From an uncultured Bacteroidota bacterium (GTDB lineage: Bacteria > Bacteroidota > Bacteroidia > Flavobacteriales > Schleiferiaceae), in contig CAJXNI010000017.1 of the NCBI GenBank assembly GCA_913057235.1, forward strand, positions 1 through 60,000: a stretch of 60,000 nucleotides of DNA, in the 5' to 3' direction. The position numbers were made by a program, and so were the translations under genes. The notes below the pieces were generated by a model. The model did no database searches. It had not been told where the DNA came from and was given only the letters and a program-made list of their open reading frames with translations. This document shows positions 33,401 to 40,250 of the stretch, in pieces (position 1 is the first letter of the stretch; every line of letters begins with the position of its first letter).

Positions 33401-35391
33401 ACGATATAGGAGTGCGTGAAACACCGGCCTGTATTGATCCTATAAATCTAGTGGCCACCAATGCCACCGCTTCTTCCGTAAGTTTAAGTTGGCAAAGTGA
33501 TACCAATATTGTGTCTTCAACCATTGAGTATGGTTCCGTAGGCTTCACACTGGGCACCGGAACTCAAGTAACCAGCGCCCCCGCGGGAGGCACAGTTACC
33601 GGTTTGGCCGGAGCAACCTGTTATGATTTTTACGTAAAAGACAGCTGTAGCACTTCCACCAACTGGATAGGACCTGTTACCGTTTGTACCCTGGCCAGTT
33701 GTAACGTAAGCACTTCACCAGCCTCTGCTACAGATGATACTTTAGGATGCTTTGGCGGATCAGCAGACTTATCGGCTGTAGCCAGTACCAGTAATGACTT
33801 ACTGTGGATGCTTAATGGTGAAGTAAGAGAAGTAGGCGATGAATACGCTACCGATAGTCTTACTTTTACCAATGTATTTGACGTGGCTGAATATACCAGC
33901 ACGGCTCCTAGATTAACTTTGGGACCAAGCACTAATATTGCAGCTGCCGGCTTTGGTAACTTTACCAATGGCCAGTACATCACCGTATTGGATACGGTTA
34001 TTATTGACAGTACCACCGTGCGTGCAAATGGTGATGTTGAAGCCTTTGTTCAAATAACAGACTTAGCACAGAGCCGGGTAATTCAACGAGGAGACACTTT
34101 TACCACTCCTGCAGGTGTAACCGCTGATTATCAAGTGCCGGTAAACATAGTGCTTACCCCAGGAACCTATCAAATCAACGTGGATTTCTTAGGAGGCAGT
34201 GGTCAGCTATTTAGGGCCACTGGCGGTGCTAGTTACCCTTATACGCTACCAGGTTTAATAAGCATTGATAGTGTGAACTTTGCTTCTCAAGTCCGCTATT
34301 ACTATACCTTTGAAATGAGAGTGCGCAAAGCTTGCATTGGTCCAAGTATTCAAGCTACGGCCTTGTTGCCTGGTTCTAATGCGGGTACCAGTGATTCATT
34401 AGAAGTTTGCGCCAATAATGCTGCAGTAGACCTTACAACCGGTCTAGGCGTGTATGACTTTGGCGGAACATGGTTAGATGATGATGCTACTGGCGCTTTG
34501 ACAGACAGTATTTTTGATGCGAATGCTGCTGGGGCAGGGAGCTACAACTTTACATACGTAGTGCCAGGCTTAAACAATTGCCCTGGAGACTCAGCTACCA
34601 TTACGGTAACGGTAACTCCCGAAGCTGATGCAGGCGCAGATAGTAGTATTGCTCTTTGTGAAACAGCGGGTGCACTACGCCTGAGCAACCTGCTAACGGT
34701 TAATAGCTTTGGCGGATCTTGGGTAGACTTGGATGGCTCTGGAGCTTTTAATGTGAACAGCTCTATCTTCAACCCAGGTAATGCGGCCGCAGGTAACACC
34801 TACCGCTTTGCATTCATTTCGCCAGGAGGTGTGTGTCCTGATGATTCGGCTATCATAGCCGTAACCGTTGATGCTGCGGTTAGCGCGGGAACCAATGTAA
34901 ACGATACCGTATGTGATACTGCCACGGCAGTTGACTTGAACAACTTCCTAGATCCATCCGCTACAGCGGGCGGTACCTGGGTAGACGTTACCACCACCGG
35001 AGCATTGACCGGATCAATCTTTGACCCGAGTGCGGTGGCTAGTGGCGTAGGCTACAACTTCCGTTACGTGGTGAATTCCGCTTGTGGCGATGACTCTGTG
35101 CTCGTTAATCTATTTGTGAAAGACTGTGATATTAGCTTGCCAGAGCTAGCAGCTAATGCACTTAAGGTGTATCCTAACCCTACTCAAAATGTTGTGAACA
35201 TTGAGCAGGAAGGTAATCACACCGAGCTGAGTATAAAACTTTTCTCAGCCAACGGTCAGCTGCTTATAAGCAAGACCTTTACCAAAGAAGATGACAAGCG
35301 CTTAGATCTAAGCAACTTTGCCGCGGGGGTATACACCTTACGCATTGTTTCGCCCGATGGATTTAGCGTGAAACAAGTTGTGAAGCAGTAA
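24469..35391 (+). CDS. Giant T9SS-secreted multidomain protein (FN3, jelly-roll, beta-helix)
   Basis: 3,640 residues from ATG 24469 (signal peptide 1-24, ending LYAQ). Three tandem Cys-rich domains with YYLEWDDRW cover about 25-408. A right-handed beta-helix (about 413-851) follows. Then nine FN3-like domains alternate with jelly-roll/MAM-like domains; each FN3 carries a GF-x-x-GTGT motif. An internal copy of 475 residues occurs twice (27775 and 30199). Three short repeats with GGTW/GGSW lie at about 3300-3550, and a T9SS type A sorting domain ends the protein (VYPNPTQNVVNIEQ... LDLSNFAAGVYTLRIVS). It is probably a surface adhesin or matrix protein; no enzyme motif was seen. A terminator follows. 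Confidence 0.93.
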   Translation: MRRRLRDLWLAVLAVAFSQALYAQNTCATATPITTSGLISAPGPSSGSGCFNCGGSAANANWYSFTAPADGTIDISACGLSATDTRLWVYDGSCGTLNQIAADDDACGFADGYASAVTGLSVTNGTTYYLEWDDRWSTSSFDFNFTFTPSLVTGNNTCASAAVITSSYDTISDSGPSSGAGCNNCSSGAVNASWYAFTAPADGVLDISACNLSAVDTRLWIYEGSCGSLTQVASDDDACGFADGYASEVVGVPVTAGLTYYLEWDDRWSGNGFDFIFSYQQNGASCGNPNIITTNGLYSDPGPGSGGGCNNCTSGASNASWYEFTAPANGTIDISACGLLATDTRLWVYDGSCGSLNQIAADDDACGGADGFASEVLGVPVSVGVTYYLEWDDRWNAAPFDFNFTFNAASCALAGTYTIDAGQPASATNYQSFSAAAADLMGCGVSAPVTFNVAAGTYTDTVYLGSFTGASAANPVVFDGGDSATTTIVYNTAATDQNAVILLDGADHVTFRNLTLSHTTATDDAFGVRLQNRADTNALDAVRIELATVSAFGEVIGVLGNGSSTSAFSPGDAVNGLTITNSAIVDGYYGVRFEGSGGSPSSDSTITIQNTHFDGNYGYGAFFDDIHVVRLIDNVVDGPGISSKDGFYFTDVVDFIITGNEINVPDWGMYFSDANFDAAPTAQSLIANNIVFSSDDEPLYGTDFESCNVYFNTFVTTSSSTSAYGFYVNDPVNLDIQNNVFYSEGSYAFYSPDDVSTATNVTVDYNLYYTNSSDLIYNSFSNIHTDLAAWQAANSSLNVNSVQGDPVFVDITSNWRLLGLPANNAGTPIGGITTDIDGDPRSATTPDIGADEFMPATCFPSSNMIAPVTGPDSIVVNWVGGAGTANFNIEYGLTGFTLGTGTQITALTDTFATVNGLTPNTTYDFYVQDSCGVGDVTMWAGPFTFSTSCLSFALPYSEGFDGGFPSCWSTNDPTYAFTSSCALSGQGLIIYSPNGTYAETPVIDASTVSKVKLAYFYRGGGSGCGNSPESSDSTSIEYWDGTQWVNIKNYNGSNEPTTFTRDSVIISTGLTAGLKFRFVLASGTGTNFDSWSYDSVTVEEVLPCADPTALGATNIDTSSADLFWTSSAAATQWAVEIDTAGFALGTGTRTIVTNDTSNISGLATATAYDYYVAAICSPGDTSAFVGPFTFYTNAASLAPIVCTSGGTSVVFTEEFDNGANGWTGDINSGNGSWEIPGGPTSANTGPNNAHSGASGSFMSYEASSTTANSGSAVSPAIDLSAGNSGAQLSFWMYAYGASIGTMDVGVGTSPTGPFTTEFTWSGPLQTSGNDPWINVQLDLSAYVGQTIYLEFFNTDAVGVGSGFDGDIAIDLVEVSTCVSCPAPTNPGVIGVTATTADIYWTGGGASNWNVEYGPIGFTPGTGTVVNASNDTITLTGLSSATDYEYYVRDSCGLGDVSPWVGPTPFTTPCVAFVAPYTESFDNTTIPNCWATSATTGGPWVFGGPGFFWNSSGCSGTPTDHTGNSGSFAALDHSSTDVGVLLEMPDVDVSALTTPYLEFYFWMCSTGYSPSNKLYIETFDGTSWTVFDSITSAGASWNLFGFDVSAATQSNNLLKIRFRAESGGDVFDFYGDNAIDDVSIIEAPTCFPPSNLGAFNVTSTSAEVFWTTGGSSNWNVEYGAAGFPLGTGTQVAATNDTLALSGLMATTTYDFYVQDSCSVGDVSAWVGPFSFTTSCAPIIPPSTEDFSAGFPPTQCWDEADGGDPSTGPGTLGTGAWTSDGFGNNGFSGAIKINLYNLGDQDWALTPQYDLGTSGNWRVAFDFGVFTWSTTNPGTLGSDDEVILLISDDNRASWDTLAIYNSSYVTTASGNFETFSLASYSGVVEFAFWGTEGSVDDPEDNDIFVDNFSVSLPCADPTALGATNIDTSSADLFWTSSAAATQWAVEIDTAGFALGTGTRTIVTNDTSNISGLATATAYDYYVAAICSPGDTSAFVGPFTFYTNAASLAPIVCTSGGTSVVFTEEFDNGANGWTGDINSGNGSWEIPGGPTSANTGPNNAHSGASGSFMSYEASSTTANSGSAVSPAIDLSAGNSGAQLSFWMYAYGASIGTMDVGVGTSPTGPFTTEFTWSGPLQTSGNDPWINVQLDLSAYVGQTIYLEFFNTDAVGVGSGFDGDIAIDLVEVSTCVSCPAPTNPGVIGVTATTADIYWTGGGASNWNVEYGPIGFTPGTGTVVNASNDTITLTGLSSATDYEYYVRDSCGLGDVSPWVGPTPFTTPCVAFVAPYTESFDNTTIPNCWATSATTGGPWVFGGPGFFWNSSGCSGTPTDHTGNSGSFAALDHSSTDVGVLLEMPDVDVSALTTPYLEFYFWMCSTGYSPSNKLYIETFDGTTWTVFDSIVSASASWTKYGFDMSGQAQSNNILNVRFRAESGGDIFDFYGDNAIDDVSIIELPSCNAPTSPVSFNITTTSADVTWTTNNTPVAGSFIIEYDTAGFAPGTGNTVIVTNDTATISGLTQNTAYDYYVAAICGPGDTSAFAGPHTFLTNCAIIALPYTETFEPSSTTLSCWTVGANWGLGAAGGFGTSNTSVAFPFYSVSANTPFLAISPEFSPAPMGYQLSVDHAYATYINEVDSIIVEYSTDGGLTYTNLVVLDGGLNGPLNTAGSTTASFTPTATQWSNFSTPIPMGTNRVRLTAISAFGNNAYFDNFTIEPLPACDAPDSVAVANLTTTTADVSWVSSSSAVSSYIEYGPVGFTPGTGTVVSPASSVQTLSGLMPATNYQVCVYDLCSANDTSAASCEFFTTLCAPISSYPYLEDFDATTGADVPPCYASIATAANGIFSWRSNAGPTASTSTGPSVDHTLGNATGRYVYTEASSPASQGDTAYLELPEFDLTSLAVPELVYWYHMYGADITRLNLEIFNTTTSTWDSVFSIVGEQQTANSDPWLQQRYDLSAYTSATNLRMRFVTFRGASFNGDVSLDDIGVRETPACIDPINLVATNATASSVSLSWQSDTNIVSSTIEYGSVGFTLGTGTQVTSAPAGGTVTGLAGATCYDFYVKDSCSTSTNWIGPVTVCTLASCNVSTSPASATDDTLGCFGGSADLSAVASTSNDLLWMLNGEVREVGDEYATDSLTFTNVFDVAEYTSTAPRLTLGPSTNIAAAGFGNFTNGQYITVLDTVIIDSTTVRANGDVEAFVQITDLAQSRVIQRGDTFTTPAGVTADYQVPVNIVLTPGTYQINVDFLGGSGQLFRATGGASYPYTLPGLISIDSVNFASQVRYYYTFEMRVRKACIGPSIQATALLPGSNAGTSDSLEVCANNAAVDLTTGLGVYDFGGTWLDDDATGALTDSIFDANAAGAGSYNFTYVVPGLNNCPGDSATITVTVTPEADAGADSSIALCETAGALRLSNLLTVNSFGGSWVDLDGSGAFNVNSSIFNPGNAAAGNTYRFAFISPGGVCPDDSAIIAVTVDAAVSAGTNVNDTVCDTATAVDLNNFLDPSATAGGTWVDVTTTGALTGSIFDPSAVASGVGYNFRYVVNSACGDDSVLVNLFVKDCDISLPELAANALKVYPNPTQNVVNIEQEGNHTELSIKLFSANGQLLISKTFTKEDDKRLDLSNFAAGVYTLRIVSPDGFSVKQVVKQ
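24541..25692 (+). repeat. Three tandem ~125-residue Cys-rich domains within the giant gene
   Basis: Units at about 24541-24912, 24934-25305 and 25315-25692 share NWY/SWY..FTAPA, DISAC, DTRLW(V/I)Y.GSCG, DDDACG and YYLEWDDRW. Each has conserved cysteine pairs. They have diverged at the DNA level, so are old duplications. A similar domain layout occurs in other Bacteroidota surface proteins (inference). Confidence 0.85.
27775..29198 (+). repeat. First copy of a 1.4-kb direct repeat within the giant gene
   Basis: Matches 30199-31622 at a constant offset of 2,424 bases (808 codons). The only mismatch I found in the block is at 27786/30210; identity ends at 29199/31623. It encodes FN3, a MAM-like domain, FN3 and most of another jelly-roll domain. 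The exactness, including synonymous positions and alternative frames, implies recent duplication or gene conversion. Confidence 0.92.
30199..31622 (+). repeat. Second copy of the 1.4-kb direct repeat
   Basis: Corresponds base for base to 27775-29198 apart from position 30210. After 31622 the two copies diverge quickly (for example AGCTGGACA against ACTTGGACG), showing that the border falls inside a jelly-roll domain rather than at a domain boundary. Confidence 0.92.
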
Positions 35392-35411
35392 ATTAGCTAG
35401 TAATTTAATAG

Positions 35412-35447
35412 AAGCCGCCTCGAAGTATTTCGGGGCGGCTTTTTTTG
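35412..35447 (+). terminator. Intrinsic terminator after the giant T9SS gene
   Basis: Stem AGCCGCCTCGAA with TTCGGGGCGGCT (one G-U), short loop, followed by seven T. It lies 20 bases after the stop, before the prolyl oligopeptidase gene. Confidence 0.85.
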
Positions 35448-35503
35448 GACCCAACCACATAAGCAGCTAAATGCTACTTTCACAGCACTAAAAACAGAAA
35501 AGC

Positions 35504-37666
35504 ATGCTAAAACAAAAAGCGCTTATGATTTTTGGTCTAGCCGCAGCTACGGTAGCCTGCAGTGGACCAGAAACTAAAAAAGAAAGTAAAGAAATGGCTT
35601 TGAATTATCCTGAAACACGTCAGGGAGATGTGGTAGACACCACCCACGGTACCGTTGTAAAAGATCCATACCGCTGGCTGGAAGACGACCGCTCTGAAGA
35701 AACAGCAGAGTGGGTAAAAGCTCAAAACGAGGTTACCTTTAACTATTTAGAGCAGATTCCTTACCGGGATACCCTCAAAAACAAGCTCACTGAAATTTGG
35801 AATTACGAGAAAATTGGCGCCCCTTATCGTCATGGCAGCTATTTCTATTTTTCTAAAAATGATGGCCTCCAAAACCAAAGTGTGGTGTATAGGTACCCTG
35901 TGGAGGGATCGCCCGAAGAGGCCGAAGTCTTTTTAGACCCTAATACGTTTTCAAAAGAGGGTACCACTTCATTGGCGGGCTTAAGTTTTACCAAAGACGG
36001 AAGTATGGCCGCCTATCAGATTTCAGAAGGAGGCTCTGACTGGCGCAAGATTATTGTGATTGATGCAGAAACCAAAGAGCAAATTGAAGACACGCTTGTA
36101 GATGTAAAGTTTTCAGGCGTAAGCTGGTACAAAAATGAAGGCTTTTTTTACAGCAGCTATGATAAACCCCAGGAAGGAAGTCAACTCTCAGGCATAACCA
36201 ATCAACATAAGCTGTACTACCATAAGGTGGGGCAGCCACAAAGTGACGATCAATTGATTTTTGGTGGCAACGAAACACCGCGCAGGTATGTAGGCGGTTA
36301 TACCACAGAAGATGAGCAGTTTTTAATTATTTCGGCTGCAGAGTCTACAACCGGTAATGAGTTGTACCTAAAAAAACTAGATGAAGAGAATTCACCCATT
36401 GTTCCCATGATTACAGGTTTTGAAGCCGATGCGGGCGTGGTGCATAGCAAAGACAACCTGCTGTTTATTGAAACCAATCTAGAGGCGCCCAACGGTAGAG
36501 TGGTAACGGTTAATGCTCAAAACCCACAAGCCGAAAACTGGCAAAACCTTATTCCGGAAACGGAAAATGTGCTCAGTGCCAGTTCGGCAGGTGGAAAGCT
36601 TTTTGCCACCTATATGATTGATGCTACCGAGAAAGTGTTTCAGTACAATTTACAGGGCCAGCAAGAGCGGGAGATTGAATTACCGGGCCTTGGCTCAGCC
36701 GGAGGCTTTGGAGGCCGTACGGAGGATACGGTGCTTTATTACAGCTTTACCAACTACGTATACCCCAGCAGCACCTTTAAGTACAATATAAAAACGGGTG
36801 AGTCTGAACTGTTCCGCAAACCAAACATCAACTTTGACAGTGAAAATTATGAGTCTAAGCAGGTTTTCTACCAGAGTAAAGATGGCACTAAAATCCCCAT
36901 GATTATTACGCATAAGAAAGGCCTTGAGTTAAATGGTAAAAACCCCACGCTACTTTACGGCTACGGTGGTTTTAACATTAGCCTTACGCCCGGCTTTAGC
37001 ACCAGCAATACTGTGTTTTTGCAGCAAGGTGGGGTGTATGCTGTAGCCAATCTTAGGGGAGGCGGTGAATACGGAGAAGCATGGCACATGGCTGGCACTA
37101 AAATGAACAAGCAAAATGTATTTGATGATTTTATTGCTGCGGCAGAATATCTGATAGAAAAACAATACACTAGCAGTGAAAAGCTGGGTATAGCAGGAGG
37201 CTCCAATGGAGGCTTACTAGTAGGTGCTACCATGACCCAACGGCCTGATCTAATGGCTGTAGCCTTACCAGCCGTTGGAGTTTTAGATATGCTACGCTAC
37301 CACAAGTTTACCGCTGGGGCGGGATGGCATACGGACTACGGTACTGCTGATGATAGTGAAGAAATGTTCCAATACCTTTACAAATACTCACCGGTGCATA
37401 ATACCAATGAGGGCACAGCCTATCCGGCAACTATGGTTACAACTGGCGACCATGACGACAGAGTGGTGCCGGCCCATAGCTTTAAGTTTGCAGCGGCCTT
37501 ACAGCGAGACCATGCCGGGGAGGCGCCTGTCTTAATTCGAATAGAAACCAAAGCCGGCCATGGTGCTGGCAAACCAACGGCCATGATTATTGAGGAACAA
37601 GCCGATAAATGGGCCTTTTTGCTTTGGAACACAGGCTTTAAAAGCTTGCCCAACAGCTACCAATAG
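35504..37666 (+). CDS. Prolyl oligopeptidase, S9A family, lipoprotein signal
   Basis: 720 residues. N-terminal signal with lipobox-like TVACSG suggests a lipoprotein exported to the periplasm or outer membrane. The N-terminal beta-propeller starts YPETRQGDVVDTTHGTVVKDPYRWLEDDRSEETAEWVKAQN. The catalytic triad is intact: Ser567 in GGSNGGLLVG, Asp652 in GDHDDRVVPAHSFK, His686 in KAGHGAGKPT. It cuts short peptides after proline. The gene has its own terminator on each side (35412-35447 and 37687-37710) and is a single-gene unit. Confidence 0.95.
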   Translation: MLKQKALMIFGLAAATVACSGPETKKESKEMALNYPETRQGDVVDTTHGTVVKDPYRWLEDDRSEETAEWVKAQNEVTFNYLEQIPYRDTLKNKLTEIWNYEKIGAPYRHGSYFYFSKNDGLQNQSVVYRYPVEGSPEEAEVFLDPNTFSKEGTTSLAGLSFTKDGSMAAYQISEGGSDWRKIIVIDAETKEQIEDTLVDVKFSGVSWYKNEGFFYSSYDKPQEGSQLSGITNQHKLYYHKVGQPQSDDQLIFGGNETPRRYVGGYTTEDEQFLIISAAESTTGNELYLKKLDEENSPIVPMITGFEADAGVVHSKDNLLFIETNLEAPNGRVVTVNAQNPQAENWQNLIPETENVLSASSAGGKLFATYMIDATEKVFQYNLQGQQEREIELPGLGSAGGFGGRTEDTVLYYSFTNYVYPSSTFKYNIKTGESELFRKPNINFDSENYESKQVFYQSKDGTKIPMIITHKKGLELNGKNPTLLYGYGGFNISLTPGFSTSNTVFLQQGGVYAVANLRGGGEYGEAWHMAGTKMNKQNVFDDFIAAAEYLIEKQYTSSEKLGIAGGSNGGLLVGATMTQRPDLMAVALPAVGVLDMLRYHKFTAGAGWHTDYGTADDSEEMFQYLYKYSPVHNTNEGTAYPATMVTTGDHDDRVVPAHSFKFAAALQRDHAGEAPVLIRIETKAGHGAGKPTAMIIEEQADKWAFLLWNTGFKSLPNSYQ

Positions 37667-37686
37667 CACGTTCAAACAAAAAAAAA

Positions 37687-37710
37687 CGCCCCGAAAACCG
37701 GGGCGTTTTT
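37687..37710. terminator. Bidirectional intrinsic terminator
   Basis: Perfect 7-bp stem CGCCCCG (37687-37693) / CGGGGCG (37699-37705) with a 5-base loop, six A's on the left (seen as U-run from the other strand) and five T's on the right. It separates the converging prolyl oligopeptidase and fasciclin genes and can serve both. Confidence 0.85.
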
Positions 37711-37735
37711 AGTTTCAGTAAAACGGAAAAACGTA

Positions 37736-38713
37736 TTAAGGCAATAAAACGGCATCCATAATGTGCATAACTCCATTGCTGGCCACCACATTAGTGGTGG
37801 TAACAATAGCTGGTCCAGAAGTTAGACCAGAGTTATCAAACAAGCGAATAGGAAGACCATCTGCGTCAATAATTACATCAGTACCCAAAGCGGTAGTGTT
37901 GGGGCCGGTGGTTAAGTTTTCGGCCAAGGTTTCACCGTTTAAGGCATGATAGAGCAAAGTATTGGTTAAGTCTGTAGGACCTAACTCAGCAACCAACTCA
38001 TTTAAGGTACTCACGTTAGGGTAGTCTGCTATGAGGTTGTCAAATGCTTGATTGTCTGGTGCAAACAGGGTGTATCTACTGCTACCCGAAAGGGTAGCCA
38101 CTAATCCTGAGCTTGCCTGCAGAGCTGCGTCTAAAGAGCTCAGGTTAGGGTTGGCAATTATCAAGTCATATAAAGTAGCCGGTAGCAATACCTTGTTCAA
38201 AGCATGCACTACACCATTGGTAGCATCAATATCTGCTTGTTCAAGACCAGCTCTGTCATTAATTCGAAGGCCGCCTGAGGTAGCAATGTAAGCCATCATG
38301 TAATTGCCATTGGTATTGAGCGAGAAGGTTTCAATGTAACCGGCATTTACATCGGCTGAAGCCACCGCTTGATTAAGTACATGGTAAAGCAAAATTCTCT
38401 TGAGTGCCTCATTGCCTATGTTAGACTCAAGCTCATTAAGGTTGGCTACCTGTAATTCCGCAAACAAATCGGAAAAGGCCGCATTAGTTGGGGCAAACAA
38501 GGTAGCCTCGCTCTCAGAATCTAAGGTGGCATCTAAGCCTGTGCGTTCAAGTGCGCTGCGTAAAATGCTAAAACGGGCATCGCGTTCTACAATACCACTA
38601 ATGGTAGTGGGTTCTTGAGATCCTCCGTTGTTGTTTTCAGAGTCGTCACTACAACGGGTAAACAAAGAAATCCCTAGCACCAGGGCCAGGGATTTAATCC
38701 ATAATTTTCTCAT
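37736..38713 (-). CDS. Two-domain fasciclin (FAS1) protein with atypical lipobox
   Basis: 325 residues. Signal-like N-terminus ends LFTRCSDDSENNNGG: the position before the cysteine is Arg, not the Gly/Ala/Ser of a normal lipobox. Two FAS1 domains follow (about 40-170 and 180-325), each with the H-box type DATNGVVHALNKVLLP or ASNGVMHIMDAVLLP. FAS1 domains mediate adhesion. The paralogue at 38746-39747 lies 32 bases upstream in the same direction, so this is a tandem duplication. The Asp/Asn-rich tether is typical of surface lipoproteins of this phylum. Confidence 0.9.
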   Translation of the reverse strand: MRKLWIKSLALVLGISLFTRCSDDSENNNGGSQEPTTISGIVERDARFSILRSALERTGLDATLDSESEATLFAPTNAAFSDLFAELQVANLNELESNIGNEALKRILLYHVLNQAVASADVNAGYIETFSLNTNGNYMMAYIATSGGLRINDRAGLEQADIDATNGVVHALNKVLLPATLYDLIIANPNLSSLDAALQASSGLVATLSGSSRYTLFAPDNQAFDNLIADYPNVSTLNELVAELGPTDLTNTLLYHALNGETLAENLTTGPNTTALGTDVIIDADGLPIRLFDNSGLTSGPAIVTTTNVVASNGVMHIMDAVLLP

Positions 38714-38745
38714 GGTGAAATAAGGGTTAGTAAAATTAGAATAAA

Positions 38746-39747
38746 TTATTGCGGCAATAATACTGCATTTATTCCATGCACCACCCCGTTAGTGCCAGTC
38801 ACGTCTACTAAGGTCACGTCTGCATCTTCAGTGTCTGGAGACAAATCAGAGATACGTACGTCACTGCCGTTAATATTCACATTAAACTGCAGATTTCCGC
38901 CCGCTCCATCAGAGGCTGCGGTGGTAACTGCACCAATTTGTAAATCTCCAGAGCGCACCTCGCCAGGCACTACGTGGTAAAGTAATACGGTGCTTAGCAC
39001 ATCAGTACCTAAAGCGGCTACCAATTCTCCTAAATTATTCACATTAGGGGTATTGGCTACTAGTGTGTCAAAAGCAGTATTACCGGGGGCAAAAAGGGTA
39101 TAATCGTTATCATCGTCAGAAAGTACCACATCTAAGTCACCATCTGCCAATAGTAAAGCCGACTCTAAAGAACTGTATACGGGATTTACCTCTACCAATT
39201 CAAAAACGTTAAGCGGCAAAATAACCTTATTAATTACATGTGCTACTCCGTTGCTCGCTACAAGGTCAGTTTCACTTACCATAGCCCTATTATTAAGCAT
39301 CACATTATTAGAGGTATTTACGTAAGCAGAAAGGTTGTTGCCGTTGCCGTTTACCGCTAAAGTAGTGATGTAGCCAGTGCTCACGTCTGCTGCGCGCACT
39401 TCAGCACCCAGCACATGGTATAATAGAATATTTTCTAAACCATCTAGGCCTACGGCATTAACCACGGCATCTAAATCGGCTAGCTGAAGTTCTCCAAGAA
39501 GATCACCAAAGGCCTCGTTGGTGGGAGCAAACACGGTGTATTCACCTTCTGCGTCTAAGGTTGCGTCTAGGCCTGTGCGTTGCAAGGCATCAAGCAGAAT
39601 AGTAAAACGGTCGTCATCTGCAACCAGAGCTGCCAGAGTAGGGGTAGGCTGCGGGTTATTGTTGTTGTCGTCATCATCATCACTACAGCCGGTGAATAAG
39701 GCCACCGCAAAGCTGAGGAAGAAAGCTTTAAATAAAATCGATTTCAT
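38746..39747 (-). CDS. Two-domain fasciclin (FAS1) lipoprotein
   Basis: 333 residues. The lipobox is normal (LFTGCSDDDDDNNNN), followed by an acidic tether. Two FAS1 domains cover about 38-170 and 180-333, with VASNGVAHVINKVILP and GTNGVVHGINAVLLPQ as the conserved ends. It should sit on the outer membrane, possibly exposed at the surface. It is first of a tandem pair with the gene at 37736-38713. Confidence 0.93.
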   Translation of the reverse strand: MKSILFKAFFLSFAVALFTGCSDDDDDNNNNPQPTPTLAALVADDDRFTILLDALQRTGLDATLDAEGEYTVFAPTNEAFGDLLGELQLADLDAVVNAVGLDGLENILLYHVLGAEVRAADVSTGYITTLAVNGNGNNLSAYVNTSNNVMLNNRAMVSETDLVASNGVAHVINKVILPLNVFELVEVNPVYSSLESALLLADGDLDVVLSDDDNDYTLFAPGNTAFDTLVANTPNVNNLGELVAALGTDVLSTVLLYHVVPGEVRSGDLQIGAVTTAASDGAGGNLQFNVNINGSDVRISDLSPDTEDADVTLVDVTGTNGVVHGINAVLLPQ

Positions 39748-39922
39748 GGTATTTGAATTTAGTTTAACTTATGCTTGTAAACGTTAAACAAAGCCACAAA
39801 GTTGGCTTAGAGTTTAAGTTTTTTTAATATGGCCTTAATTAAGCCTTAATATTGGGTTCACTTTCTAAAACTCAGTGACATGGATTGCTGAAAGCTCCCT
39901 GCCTGAACAATAGTTTTACAGT

Positions 39923-40180
39923 ATGAAACAACTAACGTGCTGGAGTGCCCAAAACCTGGGAATAATTTTTTTAGCCTGCCTCACTTTAGGTTTAGCCCCT
40001 TTTTTCCCTGAGCCCCATCTCTGGCAAAAAATATCTTGGTTAAAGGCAGGTTCGCCTACCTTGGTTTGGTATGATTGGTTTGACATTTTCCTGCACGGAG
40101 CACCGTGGGTTTTATTGTTGATAGGTTTGGGGGCTAAAGTTTTTAAAGCATTGCCCCAATCAAACGAAAAGACGGGCTAG
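39923..40180 (+). CDS. Small conserved-looking membrane protein
   Basis: 85 residues. Two hydrophobic helices (about 9-27 and 54-72) flank a loop with EPHLWQKISWLKAG and a Trp-rich WYDWFDIFLHGAPWVLLLI segment. The regular spacing of Trp, His and Pro suggests a real protein of a small family found in this phylum (recalled, name unknown). Its stop is followed by a weak hairpin (40192-40220). Confidence 0.7.
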   Translation: MKQLTCWSAQNLGIIFLACLTLGLAPFFPEPHLWQKISWLKAGSPTLVWYDWFDIFLHGAPWVLLLIGLGAKVFKALPQSNEKTG

Positions 40181-40191
40181 ATTTAAAAAGG

Positions 40192-40220
40192 GCGCTTTGG
40201 TAATTATCAAAAGCGCTTTT
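40192..40220 (+). terminator. Weak terminator-like hairpin
   Basis: GCGCTTT (40192-40198) pairs with AAAGCGC (40210-40216), 11-base loop, then TTTT-C-TTT. It lies between the small membrane protein and the ketosynthase gene, arguing against the in-frame start at 40197. Confidence 0.5.
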
Positions 40221-40250
40221 CTTTCTAACTTGCCGGGCTTTAAATGGGCT

